A DNA stretch of 64,000 nucleotides, taken from assembly GCA_943735955.1 (NCBI GenBank), contig OX030955.1, positions 16,053,068 to 16,117,067 on the forward strand, read 5' to 3'. This stretch comes from Piscicola geometra. Its lineage: Eukaryota > Annelida > Clitellata > Hirudinida > Piscicolidae. Every line of letters begins with the position of its first letter. Position 1 is the first letter of the stretch. Under the pieces are notes generated by a model. That model made no database searches. It had not been told where the DNA came from and saw nothing but the letters and a program-made list of their open reading frames with translations. This document shows, piece after piece, positions 26,330 to 37,861 of this stretch. The position numbers and the translations under genes are program-made.

Positions 26330-27185
26330 ATGAAGTAAAATATTGAGTAAATTGAAAATATAAGAAATAAAGAAATATATAATAAAAGAACAAAATAAAT
26401 AATAAATAATTTTTTTAATTAAATTAATAATAACACAATTTATTAATTTTATTGTTAATTAACTGATAAATTAAGTCAGATCTATGGATTGACTGATAAT
26501 TAAACATGAAAGTTCTTTAAAAAATCATTGCTTATTGTGAAAAATAATTCAAGGGAGAAAAATATTCTTTAGCAGCATTTTTTTCTCAACTTTAGCTGTT
26601 ATCCTTATAATATAAGGCTTATATTATATTATATTATATTATATTATATTATATTATATTATATTATATTATATTATATTATATTATATTATATTATATT
26701 ATATTATATTATAAGCCTTATATGTTTAATCTATTAGAAGATAAAAGATTGAATTTTAAAAATTGCAAAAAAAATTTCATCAAAGAAAAAAATATATTTT
26801 TATTTTTATCTTATCTTTTATATTTTCAATAGCTTCAAAAAATTTGCTGGGGCTTTAAAGTTTAAAGTAAAACTTTAAAGAAAAGTTTTAAAACAACCTG
26901 CAAATGAATTGGAACTTTTTTTAAAGGAGTTCTGGTAGCCATTTTAATAAAAATTTATATCGCAACTTTTTAATGAAAAAATACGAATCTACCGATATAA
27001 CTTTATGCTAAATAGTGAGATGAATGAGCGTCAGTGAAGATAGTCCCATAAAGTTTTAAAGTTATCTTTCCGAAATTAAATTATAATTTTCTAAAAAAAA
27101 AGTTTAAAAAAATTAAAATATATAAATAATTCACGAAAGGATTGTGCATAAGGATTATAGAGCCATTTAAAAATTAGCATTAACG
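26330..27185. other. AT-rich DNA with a palindromic (ATATT)n array
   Basis: About 19 pure copies of the pentamer attat lie at 26,618-26,712. They are bracketed by inverted arms ATATAAGGCTTATA and TATAAGCCTTATAT. The remainder is AT-rich with no gene seen. The missing first CRMP exon could lie here or further up. Confidence 0.6.
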
Positions 27186-27187
27186 AT

Positions 27188-28805
27188 TTTACATGGTATT
27201 TTTACGATTATAGGGGAAATGCACACCAAAGAAAACGCGCTGCATGTGGTAAATGCACATTTGATTTTGCGCGTTATATTATGCGGATTGATGGGGTACA
27301 AAAGCAGAAAGATTTAAAAAAAGTAAAATGTAAAAATTTATTTAATTATTTGCAGAAACCTATAAAAAAAAATTTTTTTCTAAAATTATTTAAAAAAATG
27401 TATAAAAATTTTGAAAAATGGACAAAAAAGTTAAAACAACAATTTATTTAACTGATTTTAAAACAGAACAATTTATTTAACTGGTTTTAAAACATACAAA
27501 TTTTTAAAAATAATTGTAAAACATAACAATTTATTTAACTGATTTTAGAAAATCAATATCGATAAAATAAAATATCAATTTTTAAAAGGCAAAAATAAAA
27601 TGGATAAAACGCAGATCATGTGCAAAAGAAAATGTGCATTTAACACATGCAGCGCGTTTTCATTGGTGTGCAGTTAACCTACAACCTGTTTTTACCAGTG
27701 TTATTTTCCTTTCATAAAATAATTATAGTTTTTATTTCAGTTTCGTTTTGAAATTAATTATAGTTTTTATTTTCGTTTTCGTTTTGAAAATAATTATAAT
27801 TTTTATTTTCGTTTTCGTTTTGAAATTAATTAAAGTTTTTATTTTCGTTTTGAAAATAATTAAAGTTTTTATTTTCGTTCAGTTTTGAAAATAATTAAAG
27901 TTTTTATTTTCCTTTAAGTTTTGAAAATATATTAATTTACACCTTTGAACACTATTTTTGTATATCTAAAAAAATTAATTGATCATAAAATGAAACAGTA
28001 AAATAGAACTGTATATTAACAATGAAGTTTTAAAAATTAAGTCAATTGAAATATTGTAAAAATTGAGTACGTAAATTATTGAGTAATAACAAATTTACGA
28101 TTAAAATAAGTGATAATTTAATTGACAAAGCGAAGCGGTAATAAAATAACGTTTTATAAATGGCGCTTCTTTCATAAAGCCCAAAGATAATGTTTATAAC
28201 ATAGACATATATTTTTTAAATAAATATACATATTAAATTAACATATTATGGCATACTTTGAAATTTATTTAATTTTCGTTTTGAAAATAATTATAGTTTT
28301 TATTTCAGTTTCGTTTTGGAACTAATTTTTGTTTTTATTTTCGTTTTGAAAATAATTTTTGTTTTTATTTTCGTTTTGAAAATAATTTTAGTTTTTATTT
28401 TCGTTTTGAAAATAATTTTAGTTTTTATTTTCGTTTTGAAAATAATTTTAGTTTTTATTTTCGTTTTGAAAATAATTTTAGTTTTTATTTTCGTTTTGAA
28501 AATAATTTTAGTTTTTATTTTCGTTTTGAAAATAATTTTAGTTTTTATTTTCGTTTTCGTGGAACGATTATTCAGAATTGTCGTTTTCGTTTTCGTTACG
28601 AAAATAACACTGGTTTTTACATGGCTCTAACGGTTGTAGGTTAACTGCACACAAAAAACGTTAATTTAGGGTTAAGGTTAGGGTTTTCAGAAAAATCGCA
28701 TTTCAAGAAGAAATGTGCAAAATCAAATGTGCATTTAACACATGCACTGTGCTTTCTTTTGTATGCAGTTCACCTATAACCGGTTCTAACACCATGTAAA
28801 ATCTT
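27188..28805. mobile_element. Cluster of small inverted-repeat elements
   Basis: An inverted repeat pairs about 27,188-27,280 (ggggaaatgcacacc ... gtgcatgtg-type sequence) with 27,595-27,690. The same end sequence recurs at 28,621-28,680 and 28,715-28,805 as a second, shorter inverted pair. All four share atgcacatttgattttgcgc-like sequence. The hAT at 27,696-28,612 inserted between them. Confidence 0.65.
27696..28612. mobile_element. Non-autonomous hAT with CAGTGTTATTTTC ends
   Basis: Terminal inverted repeats CAGTGTTATTTTC / GAAAATAACACTG are flanked by the perfect 8-bp duplication GTTTTTAC (27,688-27,695 and 28,613-28,620). The CAGNG start is typical of hAT termini. Inside each end lie tandem copies of a roughly 28-bp unit, agtttttattttcgttttga: about five at 27,720-27,925 and about ten at 28,270-28,560. 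The Phe-Ile-Val frame across the latter is a repeat translation. Confidence 0.85.
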
Positions 28806-28939
28806 TGATGCTAAGACAAACTAAGAAACAATAAGTGTTATAGTTAATTTAAATAAATATAAAGATGTTTTATAGCTTTTATTATAAAAAATAAACACAA
28901 TCAAGGAAACTAAAAATGTTTTTTTGTGTGCTAATGTGC

Positions 28940-29060
28940 TAAGATCGCCTCCACACCAAAAAGTCGAAATTATAGTTGCAAGATGGTGGGATTGCCGGTT
29001 TAGTCGCTGACGACCCGACCACGACACAGGTTATACTAGCCTACGTGGTAGCAGATTCAA
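28940..29060. repeat. Dispersed repeat shared with 11,120-11,240
   Basis: ccaaaaagtcgaaattatag, then caagatggtggga, ggtttagtcgctgac and ctacgtggtagcagat, correspond in order to the stretch at 11,120-11,240. Family unknown. Confidence 0.5.
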
Positions 29061-29090
29061 AAAGAACCCGACCTGACAGTCAATAAAATA

Positions 29091-29342
29091 TTAGAACACA
29101 AATAAAAATTTATTAACGTAATACTTTCTTTTAAACATCAAAAAAAAGTATTTATTTAGCATGTCTGTGATGAAGCTGGGCGCTGAAAAGTCAAAGTCGA
29201 CTGCTTCTTCTTCGTCTGTTGTCCAGTAGCTGATGTTGAAAACGTCTTTTTTCCGTCTCTTCCTTTTCTGAATTCTGCCGAAGTAGTTGACTTTCTTTCC
29301 ATCTTCTAACATCCACTTCTGGGTTCGAAGCTCATCCATCAA
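29091..29342 (-). CDS. Unidentified open frame, possible exon
   Basis: 83 codons on the minus strand containing MLEDGKKVNYFGRIQKRKRR and ISYWTTDEEEAVDFDFSAPS, with a basic cluster and an acidic cluster. Composition looks coding up to about residue 63; the rest is AT-rich read-through. On the + strand, 29,362-29,540 is an open, lysine-rich frame of about 60 codons (VDADIIEKRRISIIKKENRD). Neither matches a family I know. They may be parts of one decayed mobile element. Confidence 0.25.
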   Translation of the reverse strand: MMDELRTQKWMLEDGKKVNYFGRIQKRKRRKKDVFNISYWTTDEEEAVDFDFSAPSFITDMLNKYFFLMFKRKYYVNKFLFVF

Positions 29343-30152
29343 AGACTCTCTTTTTAATATACTTTCAAAGAAAACCTTTCGATAAAGACATCTGCCAGAA
29401 TAAGCAAGAACCTGAAGATCAAAGAGGATAAAGTTGATGCGGACATTATTGAGAAAAGGAGAATATCTATTATCAAGAAAGAAAATAGAGATAGAAATAA
29501 GATGGATCAGACTATTTTAAGACTCAATATAAGTGATTAATACGTGATCCTTAAAACTTAAAGAATAAAATGTTTTGCTCTCTATTTTTTCCAATAGTAT
29601 TTGAATACATTTTACTTGCCTGTTGTTGATTCGACACATTAACCATCCCATTTTTGCCTAGTTCTCGATCGTGAGAGTTTTTTTACGAGAAGTGATCTCT
29701 GTTACGTGTTTAGAAAGTCTCCAAAACAATTTAGGGAGAACAAAAATGATGCATACTATTGTTCCATCTAACTGGTCTACCTCAATGTCTTTAAAATTAA
29801 ATCCACTAATATTTGAACTTATATTTTTGATAAAAATGGTAAACTAATTAATGATCCATGTAATTTTTCATCTCATACTATTGTTCTATCTAATCATAGT
29901 CGTAGCTTAGGATTTATTTCTGACTCAAAACTAACCTTATCAAACCAAACTCTATTTGTTACTAAATCTTGCTATTTTCATCTCAGACGTATTAGACATT
30001 TATTACCTTACTTAAATGACCCTTCTTTAAAGATGTTAGTTTCTGCATTTTTTCTAACTCGAATTGACTATTGTAATTCATTCTATTATAATTTACTTGA
30101 AAGTACTTAAAAACCATTTTAATTATGCAGCTAGAATCGTTAGCCGTATTCT

Positions 30153-32828
30153 CAGTGGCGCAACCAGGGGGGGGGGGCTCAAACCTATTCGAAAAGTCTC
30201 GCAATTTTTCGAAAAGTGATTAGTTTTTTTGGTGGTGGGGGGGTAATGAATTTTTCAATATGCCATAGGACCATTATGTTTTCTCTGGAAGGCCCTCGGG
30301 TCTTTATCTCACAAAAAATTTCATACATGATGGTCGTGTTGCTGGCGGTAGTGGTGTTGATGTAATTTTACTATTTAATATTTTCTCTGGATGGCCATCG
30401 GGTCTTTATCTCACAAAAAATTTCATACATCAACACAGAACATAGAGATTCCACCAAAATAACTCTAACATATCACGAGTTCTGAGAAGAAATAGAGCAC
30501 CACTAGACTTTAACTACACTCTTAAATCTTTACATATGTAAATTTTTCCAGCCATAACACAGTATATAAAGAATAACGCAGATTGACAAAATAACTCCCG
30601 AGTTTTCAGAATTATTTAACCTTCATGGAAAAGATGCTGAGACTGTGTAAAGACAACTCAAAATCACATCAACACATCAAGTTTACGTGCGGATCAGTCT
30701 GATCTCATTGCATGTATCGAACTGAAAGAACTCTTTTGAGCCACAAGCCTTTGGCCCGAGTTGCACTATATACTCGATTAGAGACCGACCGAAACAGATA
30801 ATTTTATTTCGGCCGAAATCGAAATTAGACCGAAATTAAAATCCCATTCACGCCGAAACCGAAATTAAGCCGAAATTGAATATCAATTTTCGGCCGAAAC
30901 CGAAATTAAACCGAAATTGTAATTATATTTTCGGCCGAAACCGAAGCCGAAACCGAAACTTTTTCCAACTTTTATTATAAATGAAAAAATAGTATTTAAT
31001 GATGACAATGCCAGTTTAATAAGTAAATCCAAATAAGCGTATATCTTAAGCAAAATAATAAAAGTTTGTCAAATAAAATTTTTGTTGTTGTTGACAGGCT
31101 TTGCTTTGGTCAGACTGACATTTTGTAAAAAACTTCCAAATAGGGTTCAACGACATTCTCACAATTTTTTTTTGAATTAATTAATCGAAGCCAAATCTTC
31201 TCGTTCGTTCGACTTATATATAGTGTTTTTCAAATAATTCCACATGCTTGTATATTTTATTCGAACAATTTGTCTTATGTCACCCATAAATCAATTAACC
31301 ACGATATCTAATAGATATCTAATAGAGATGAAAATCGAACCCAAACTTAATAATTCGAGTTCGATTGAGGATATACAGATACTTACTTTTGACAATAACA
31401 TTTTTTTTAAAAATGTTTCAAAAAATAGAATTTGCTTTTAAAAAGTTTTCCTAAATATCATCATTGTACGTATCGCAATTTACTTAAATTTCAAATACAT
31501 GATTGTTGTTCCAGATGCTTGTATAAGTTATTTGAATAATTAGTCTGATGACACCCATAAATCAATCAACCACGATAACTAATATATATCTAATAGAGAA
31601 TCGAATCCGAACTTCATAGTTCGATTGAGGATACAGATATATCAGATAAATTACATAAATAAATAAAAATTAAGGTTTTTCGGTAAATATGAGATCCATT
31701 TCGGCCGAAACCGAAAAATTGCCAAAACTAAGAAAATTGACAATTTCGGGTCTCTATACTCGATGTTGCTCTGACTCTGCCAGTTACTTCATAAGATGCA
31801 AAAAAAGCATTTTATAAACTTCGGCTTATTAAAATTCATCTTAGGACGACTCTTTCTGCTCGTCTGTGCAAAGCATGTTTGAGAATATCTGCAACCAAAA
31901 CCGCTACTGCACTTCTTGTGAATGAAATGGTGAAAAGATTTTCACAAATTGATCGAAAAATGATTTTGTAACTGAGAAAACATCAAAATTTAGTTGAAAC
32001 TAAATGTTTTAAAAAATTATGGACTGTTTAGGATCTCATATCAAACCTATTTTTTTATTTTTTACCTTTGTTTAAAAAATGATGACGTAACTCTAAGAAT
32101 ACTATGAAACTTAGTTTGTAGTCTTTCTTTTGTATCATTAATTCTTCATCATTTATATTTGGTAGTTTTTATTTAGCCCATTTACCGCCGCTACCCGAAG
32201 AATTTTACATTTAGACTTGCATCATAGGGTTATAATAACAACTCAAGCAAAATTGAAAGCAATTATTTCATATGTTTTTTATTTTTATTACATATGGAAC
32301 AAAATATTGCGAAAACGCAACGTGAGCGGTAAGTGTGACATACTTATGTGCAGTAAGAAATCATAAATAAATTGATTAAAATCACATTTATTAAAACAGA
32401 AATAAATTTAAATTGAAAATAGTCTATAAAATTATCACTTGTAATTATATTATTAGTTATAATAATAATTATTATTATTTTAATTACAACTTAATTAACT
32501 ATCTTTTCACCCTGAAATTAAGACTAAATTTGTATAAAAATACTAAAATCGAACGAAAAAATTGAAAAATTAACTAAGCGAGGAAAGATTGTTCTGAGAA
32601 ATTTTAAATGTGAACAGGAAATAAAAGATTATAAACCATAAAATGAAAAAAAATTGAAATTTAACTTATGAAATTAAAATTTAACGTAAAAAATGTGAAA
32701 AAAACTCGGTATTAAAAGAGCAAGAAAATATAAAAATTGATGTTGCAAAACGCAACAGTTGCGGTAAATAATTATTTAAAAAAAACTAAAGCTGAGCCCC
32801 CCAGCATTTTTGGCTGGTTGCGCCTCTG
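30153..32828. mobile_element. hAT element (CAGTGGCGCAACCAG ends) inside the L2 relic
   Basis: Inverted termini CAGTGGCGCAACCAG at 30,153 and CTGGTTGCGCCTCTG ending 32,828. The 8-bp flanks cgtattct and cgtactcc match at 6 of 8 positions, fitting an old target duplication. Near both ends is a C/G-run (ggggggggctca / tgagccccccag). The interior has only traces of coding and is itself interrupted by the family B copy at 30,779-31,756. Confidence 0.75.
30779..31756 (-). mobile_element. Non-autonomous hAT family B, copy 2
   Basis: Begins TAGAGACCGACCGAAACAG, ends TTTCGGGTCTCTA, with perfect 8-bp duplications TACTCGAT at 30,771-30,778 and 31,757-31,764. Inverted relative to the copy at 21,732-22,839, with a shortened right end. 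Confidence 0.9.
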
Positions 32829-33019
32829 CGTACTCCTATTTATCATCACATTATGCAGGTCCATATATTTGGAGCTCATTACCTCCTTATTTAACTACTT
32901 CTAAATCATTATTTACTTTTCGTAAGACATATATGTTTAACAAATTTATTTACGAGCGCTCAAGAATTTGATGAAAGAGCGCTATAGAAATTGATTTGAT
33001 TGAGGACAATATAGTGGAG

Positions 33020-33140
33020 TGGACAGGGTTTGAGCTCAACGGTTTGCAGATAAGTGCCCGGTGGATAAATATCCGTGGATCAAAATCCTGGTGGACAATG
33101 ACTCCCGTGGATTAAAGCTCTGATTAATAAAAAATATTTG
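33020..33140. repeat. Short degenerate repeat (gtggataaa...tccggtggat)
   Basis: Four or five loose copies of a 20-25 bp unit (cccggtggataaatatccg, ccgtggatcaaaatcctgg, cccgtggattaaagctc). They sit next to a stretch (acaatatagtggagtggaca) that also occurs inside the foldback elements at about 41,789 and 47,730. Confidence 0.45.
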
Positions 33141-33459
33141 GATAAATGCCCTGGTTTGAAAATATTATAGCGAATAAAAATCTTCGCCTTTGATGCTTTT
33201 TATCTTCTAATTCATAATCATAATAAATATTGAATTATAATATAACAAACAGAAACTCTTTGAATTCTTCACTAAAATATATATTTGTTTTTGTTAAAGT
33301 ATTTATTATATTATTAAATTAAGTGGTTTTTTTTAATTAAAAAAACTGATGAAGTGTGAATGTAAAATTTCTCACGGTGCTATTATCCACAAATCTCAAA
33401 ATTTACTAGTTTAACTTAAAGATACTTTTTTAACTTTCTTAATCGTAGCTTGACAGGGA

Positions 33460-36400
33460 TGCAGTCGATTCACCCCTTAACCGATTCACCCCATGACCGA
33501 TTCACCCTTCAACCGATTCACCCCTTAAAATAGTTTAAAACGGACTTTATTTTTTATAGGTATTTTTCTAAAATAAAAAAATAAATTATTATTTTTTAAA
33601 TAATGAAAAATATAAAAAACTAGAATTTTTTCAAATAAATGAAAAACTATAAAAAATTATAAAATGAATAAATAAATTTATTTAAAAAGATAAAATAAAT
33701 GGCAAATTATTTTTTTAAATTATGAAATATATCTAAAAAAATATATATAAAATTATAAAACATTAAAAAATTATAAAAATAAATAGATAATTATGAAATA
33801 AATAGATAATTATAAAATAATTAGATAATTATAAAATAATTAAATAATTATAAAATAATTAGATAATTATAAAATAATTAGATAATTATAAAATAATTAG
33901 ATAATTATAAAATAATTAGATAATTATAAAATAATTAGATAATTATAAAATAATTAGATAATTATAAAATAATTAGATAATTATAAAATAATTAGATAAT
34001 TATAAAATAATTAAATAATTATAAAATAATTAGATGATTATAAAATAATTAGATAATTATAAAATAATTAGATAATTATAAAATAAATAGATCATTATAA
34101 AACAAATAGATAATTATAAGATAAATAGATAATTATAAAATAAATTGATAACTATAAAATAAATAGATAATTATAAAATAAATAGATAATTATAAAATAA
34201 ATAGATAATTATAAAATAAATAGATAATTATAAAATAAATAGATAATTATGAAATAAATAGATAATTATAAAATAAATAGAGAATTATAAAATAAATAGA
34301 GAATTATAAAATAAATAGAGAATTATAAAATAAATAGAGAATTATAAAATAAATAGATAATTATAAAATAAATAGATAATTATAAAATAAATAGATAATT
34401 ATAAAATAAATAGATAATTATAAAATAAATAGATAATTATAAAATAAATAGATAATTATAAAATAAATAGATAATTATAAAATAAATAGATAATTATAAA
34501 ATAAATAGATAATTATAAAATAAATAGATAATTATAAAATAAATAGATAATTATAAAATAAATAGATAATTATAAAATAAATAGATAATTATAAAATAAT
34601 TAGATAATTATAAAATAAATAGATAATTATAAAATAATTAGATAATTATAAAATAATTAGATAATTATAAAATAATTAGATAATTATAAAATAATTAGAT
34701 AATTATAAAATAATTAGATAATTATAAAATAATTAAATAATTATAAAATAATTAGATGATTATAAAATAATTAGATAATTATAAAATAATTAGATAATTA
34801 TAAAATAAATAGATCATTATAAAACAAATAGATAATTATAAGATAAATAGATAATTATAAAATAAATTGATAACTATAAAATAAATAGATAATTATAAAA
34901 TAAATAGATAATTATAAAATAAATAGATAATTATAAAATAAATAGATAATTATAAAATAAATTGATAATTATGAAATAAATAGATAATTATAAAATAAAT
35001 AGAGAATTATAAAATAAATAGAGAATTATAAAATAAATAGAGAATTATAAAATAAATAGATAATTATAAAATAAATAGATAATTATAAAATAAATAGATA
35101 ATTATAAAATAAATAGATAATTATAAAATAAATAGATAATTATAAAATAAATAGATAATTATAAAATAAATAGATAATTATAAAATAAATAGATAATTAT
35201 AAAATAAATAGATAATTATAAAATAAATAGATAATTATAAAATAAATAGATAATTATAAAATAAATAGATAATTATAAAATAAATAGATAATTATAAAAT
35301 AAATAGATAATTATAAAATAAATAGATAATTATAAAATAAATAGATAATTATAAAATAAATAGATAATTATAAAATAAATAGATAATTATAAAATAAATA
35401 GATAATTATAAAATAAATAGATAATTATAAAATAAATAGATAATTATAAAATAAATAGATAATTATAAAATAAATAGATAATTATAAAATAAATAGATAA
35501 TTATAAAATAAATAGATAATTATAAAATAAATAGATAATTATAAAATAAATAGATAATTATAAAATAAATAGATAATTATAAAATAAATAGATAATTATA
35601 AAATAAATAGATAATTATAAAATAAATAGATAATTATAAAATAAATAGATAATTATAAAATAAATAGATAATTATAAAATAAATAGATAATTATAAAATA
35701 AATAGATAATTATAAAATAAATAGATAATTATAAAATAAATAGATAATTATAAAATAAATTGATAATTATAAAATAAATTGATAATTATAAAATAAATTG
35801 ATAATTATAAAATAAATTGATAATTATAAAATAAATTGATAATTATAAAATAAATTGATAATTATAAAATAAATTGATAATTATAAAATAAATTGATAAT
35901 TATAAAATAAATTGATAATTATAAAATAAATTGATAATTATAAAATAAATTGATAATTATAAAATAAATTGATAATTATAAAATTAATTGATAATTATAA
36001 AATAAATTGATAATTATAAAATAAATTGATAATTATAAAATAAATAAACAACATTATAAAATAAATAAATAAAATTATAAAATAAAAAATAAAAGTATAA
36101 AATAAATAAACAAATTATAAAATAAATAAATAAAATTATAAAATAAATAAATTAAGTTATAAAATAAATAAATTAAATTATAAAATAAATAAATAAAATT
36201 ATAAAATAAATAAATTAAGTTATAAAATAAATAAATTAAATTATAAAATAAATAAATAAAATTATAAAATAAATAAAAAGTTATAAAATAAGTAAAAATT
36301 AATTGGTTTTAAGAAAAAAATTTTTTTTGTTTTTTTGTCGAATAAATAATTATTTCGGAGTTATTTTCAATTTATGATTAATGGAAAGAATAGAAGCCAG

Positions 36401-37213
36401 ATTAACGAAATCTCCATTAATGGCAGATGTATATATTCTTTGTTTACTTTCAGTATGCTAGTGTACTTTTAACGGAAATTTTATTTTTTCGACAAAGAAA
36501 CAAGATTTTCAACAAGGTTGGAACGAAACTAATTCAAAGTTTAAATTAACCTTTCTCACAAGAATTATAAGGTGTGAGATACTGCATGATCTGCCCCATG
36601 TTAAAAATTACCAATGTATGCTTCGCTTCTACTTGATAAAAAAGTTCAATTAACTCTAAAAAAATCATTCCTTAAGGTTCATTTTGTCCAAAGGCTGTCA
36701 TAAAATACAACCCTAAAATGAATTGGTTGAAAAGAGTGCCTTGTATTTAGTAATTTATTTTGTGTTAAGTAATTTATTTTTTATTTAATTTTTTTTCTAA
36801 AGTATTTTAAATTTAATAAATTATTTTCTATTAGAAATTTTATTTTATATTAAAATTTTTATTTTCTATTAAAAATTTTATTTTATATTTAAAATTTTAT
36901 TTTATATTTAAATTTTATTTTATATTTAAAATTTTATTTTATATTTAAAATTTTATTTTATATTCAAAATTTTATTTTATATTTAAAATTTTATTTTATA
37001 TTAACATTTTTATTTTATATTAACATTTTTATTTTATATTAACATTTTTATTTTATATTAAAATTTTTATTTTAAAAAATAAGTCCGTTTTTAACTATTT
37101 TTAAAAACTATTTTAAGGGGTGAATCGGTTGAGGGGTGAATCGGTTAAGGGGTGAATCGGTTAAGGGGTGAATCGGTTATGGGGTGAATCGGTTAAGGGG
37201 TGAATGGACTGCA
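33460..37213. mobile_element. Foldback-like element with 16-bp subrepeat termini and AT minisatellite core
   Basis: The left end begins TGCAGTCGATTCACCCC and holds four copies of a 16-bp unit (gattcaccccttaacc). The right end holds six copies in opposite orientation (ggggtgaatcggttaa) and closes with GACTGCA. Inside these ends both arms contain (a)gtccgttttta-like AT-rich sequence. The core (33,780-36,290) is a 19-bp minisatellite; 36,830-37,075 is another 19-bp array (ttttattttatatttaaaa). No coding sequence and no clear target duplication were seen. Confidence 0.75.
33780..36050. repeat. 19-bp minisatellite with 722-bp higher-order duplication
   Basis: About 115 copies of ataattataaaataaatag and variants. 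A marked variant series (agatgattat, gatcattataaaacaaat, gataactataaaat) at 34,021-34,170 recurs at 34,743-34,892. The offset is 722 bp, exactly 38 units of 19 bp, so a block was duplicated in register. The 3' 250 bp (36,050-36,290) changes to a 19-20 bp variant. Confidence 0.9.
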
Positions 37214-37445
37214 ATTCGAAAATAATAATGAGGTTAATATTAAAAAAATGCTGAATGACATGGAACACATGGTTATTATTTTATTCAGAAAATATTGAGT
37301 AAACTAATTTTAAGTTAATGAATATTCTTATAATCTACATCAAATTAATGAATAAAATAAAAAATTCAAAGTTTTAGAATTATTTTCTTTCAAAAGTTGT
37401 GAGCTTGAGTCATGTGTAAAAGATTCGTTTTGAAAACAGTCTGAC

Positions 37446-37557
37446 CTTCATCTGCAGAGATCATCTGCCTGGTGAAGTAGGTAGCCAGAGGGAGCTTGCA
37501 AGCTTTGCACTGGTGCTCACTATGAGGATCTAGGACTTCTTCCTCCAGATTATTCAT
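37446..37557 (-). CDS. Open exon-like segment with a CxxC motif, source of transposon-borne copies
   Basis: On the minus strand ATG at 37,555-37,557 opens 37 codons including EHQCKACKLPLATYFTRQM, ending at a GT (GATGAAG|GTCAGA). The frame is open through an upstream AG, so it could be an internal exon. Six decayed copies occur inside the foldback elements (42,285-42,415; 42,655-42,750; 42,795-42,905 and inverted 46,635-46,740; 46,790-46,890; 47,120-47,265). Those copies have stops or indels; this one does not. Its donor phase (1) does not fit the acceptor of the first CRMP exon found, so a direct join to CRMP is unlikely. The family is not recognised. Confidence 0.4.
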
Positions 37558-37861
37558 GTCTTCTATTCGATATTTTGAAGCAAATGTAAAAGAATTAATT
37601 TCTTTGAAGTATTAGTTAGAATATAGAATTGTTTTTTTGAATTATTTTTTCATGAGAAAAGTGTGAAAGCCTTAAAAATTTTCATTTAGAAATCATGGAG
37701 ACTTATAGAATATTAACAAAATTACAATCACCTGAGATTGAAAAGGTTGTAAAGAAAAGAAATTACCGTGCCATCCTTTTCTGTGTTCCTGTGATATCTA
37801 AAGATTGATCAAGCGAGGCCAGACACTTTCTGACCTCGCTTGCAATTGTTTCGCACTGAAA

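Larger units (their letters stand above)
29720..33000 (+). pseudogene. L2/CR1-type LINE relic, split by a hAT insertion
   Basis: At 29,890-30,150 the + strand reads RSLGFISDSKLTLSNQTLF, KSCYFHLRRIRHLLPYL and FFLTRIDYCNSFYYNLLEST, the C-terminal part of L2/CR1 reverse transcriptases. After the insertion, 32,850-32,985 resumes with YIWSSLPPYLTTSKSLFTF and a 3' tail with the characteristic agagcgctatagaaatt end. Stops are present and the 5' part is missing. Confidence 0.75.

Noticed and set aside
28316..28630. 104-codon Phe-Ile-Val-rich membrane-like protein
   Set aside because: Translation of the 28-bp subterminal repeats of the hAT at 27,696-28,612.
33780..36290. Centromeric satellite
   Set aside because: The array is bounded by inverted gattcacccc termini and is only about 2.5 kb, so it fits a transposon core better.
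37446..37557. First exon of CRMP
   Set aside because: Its donor is in phase 1, while the acceptor at 26,323 needs phase 0, and its content does not resemble CRMP N-termini.
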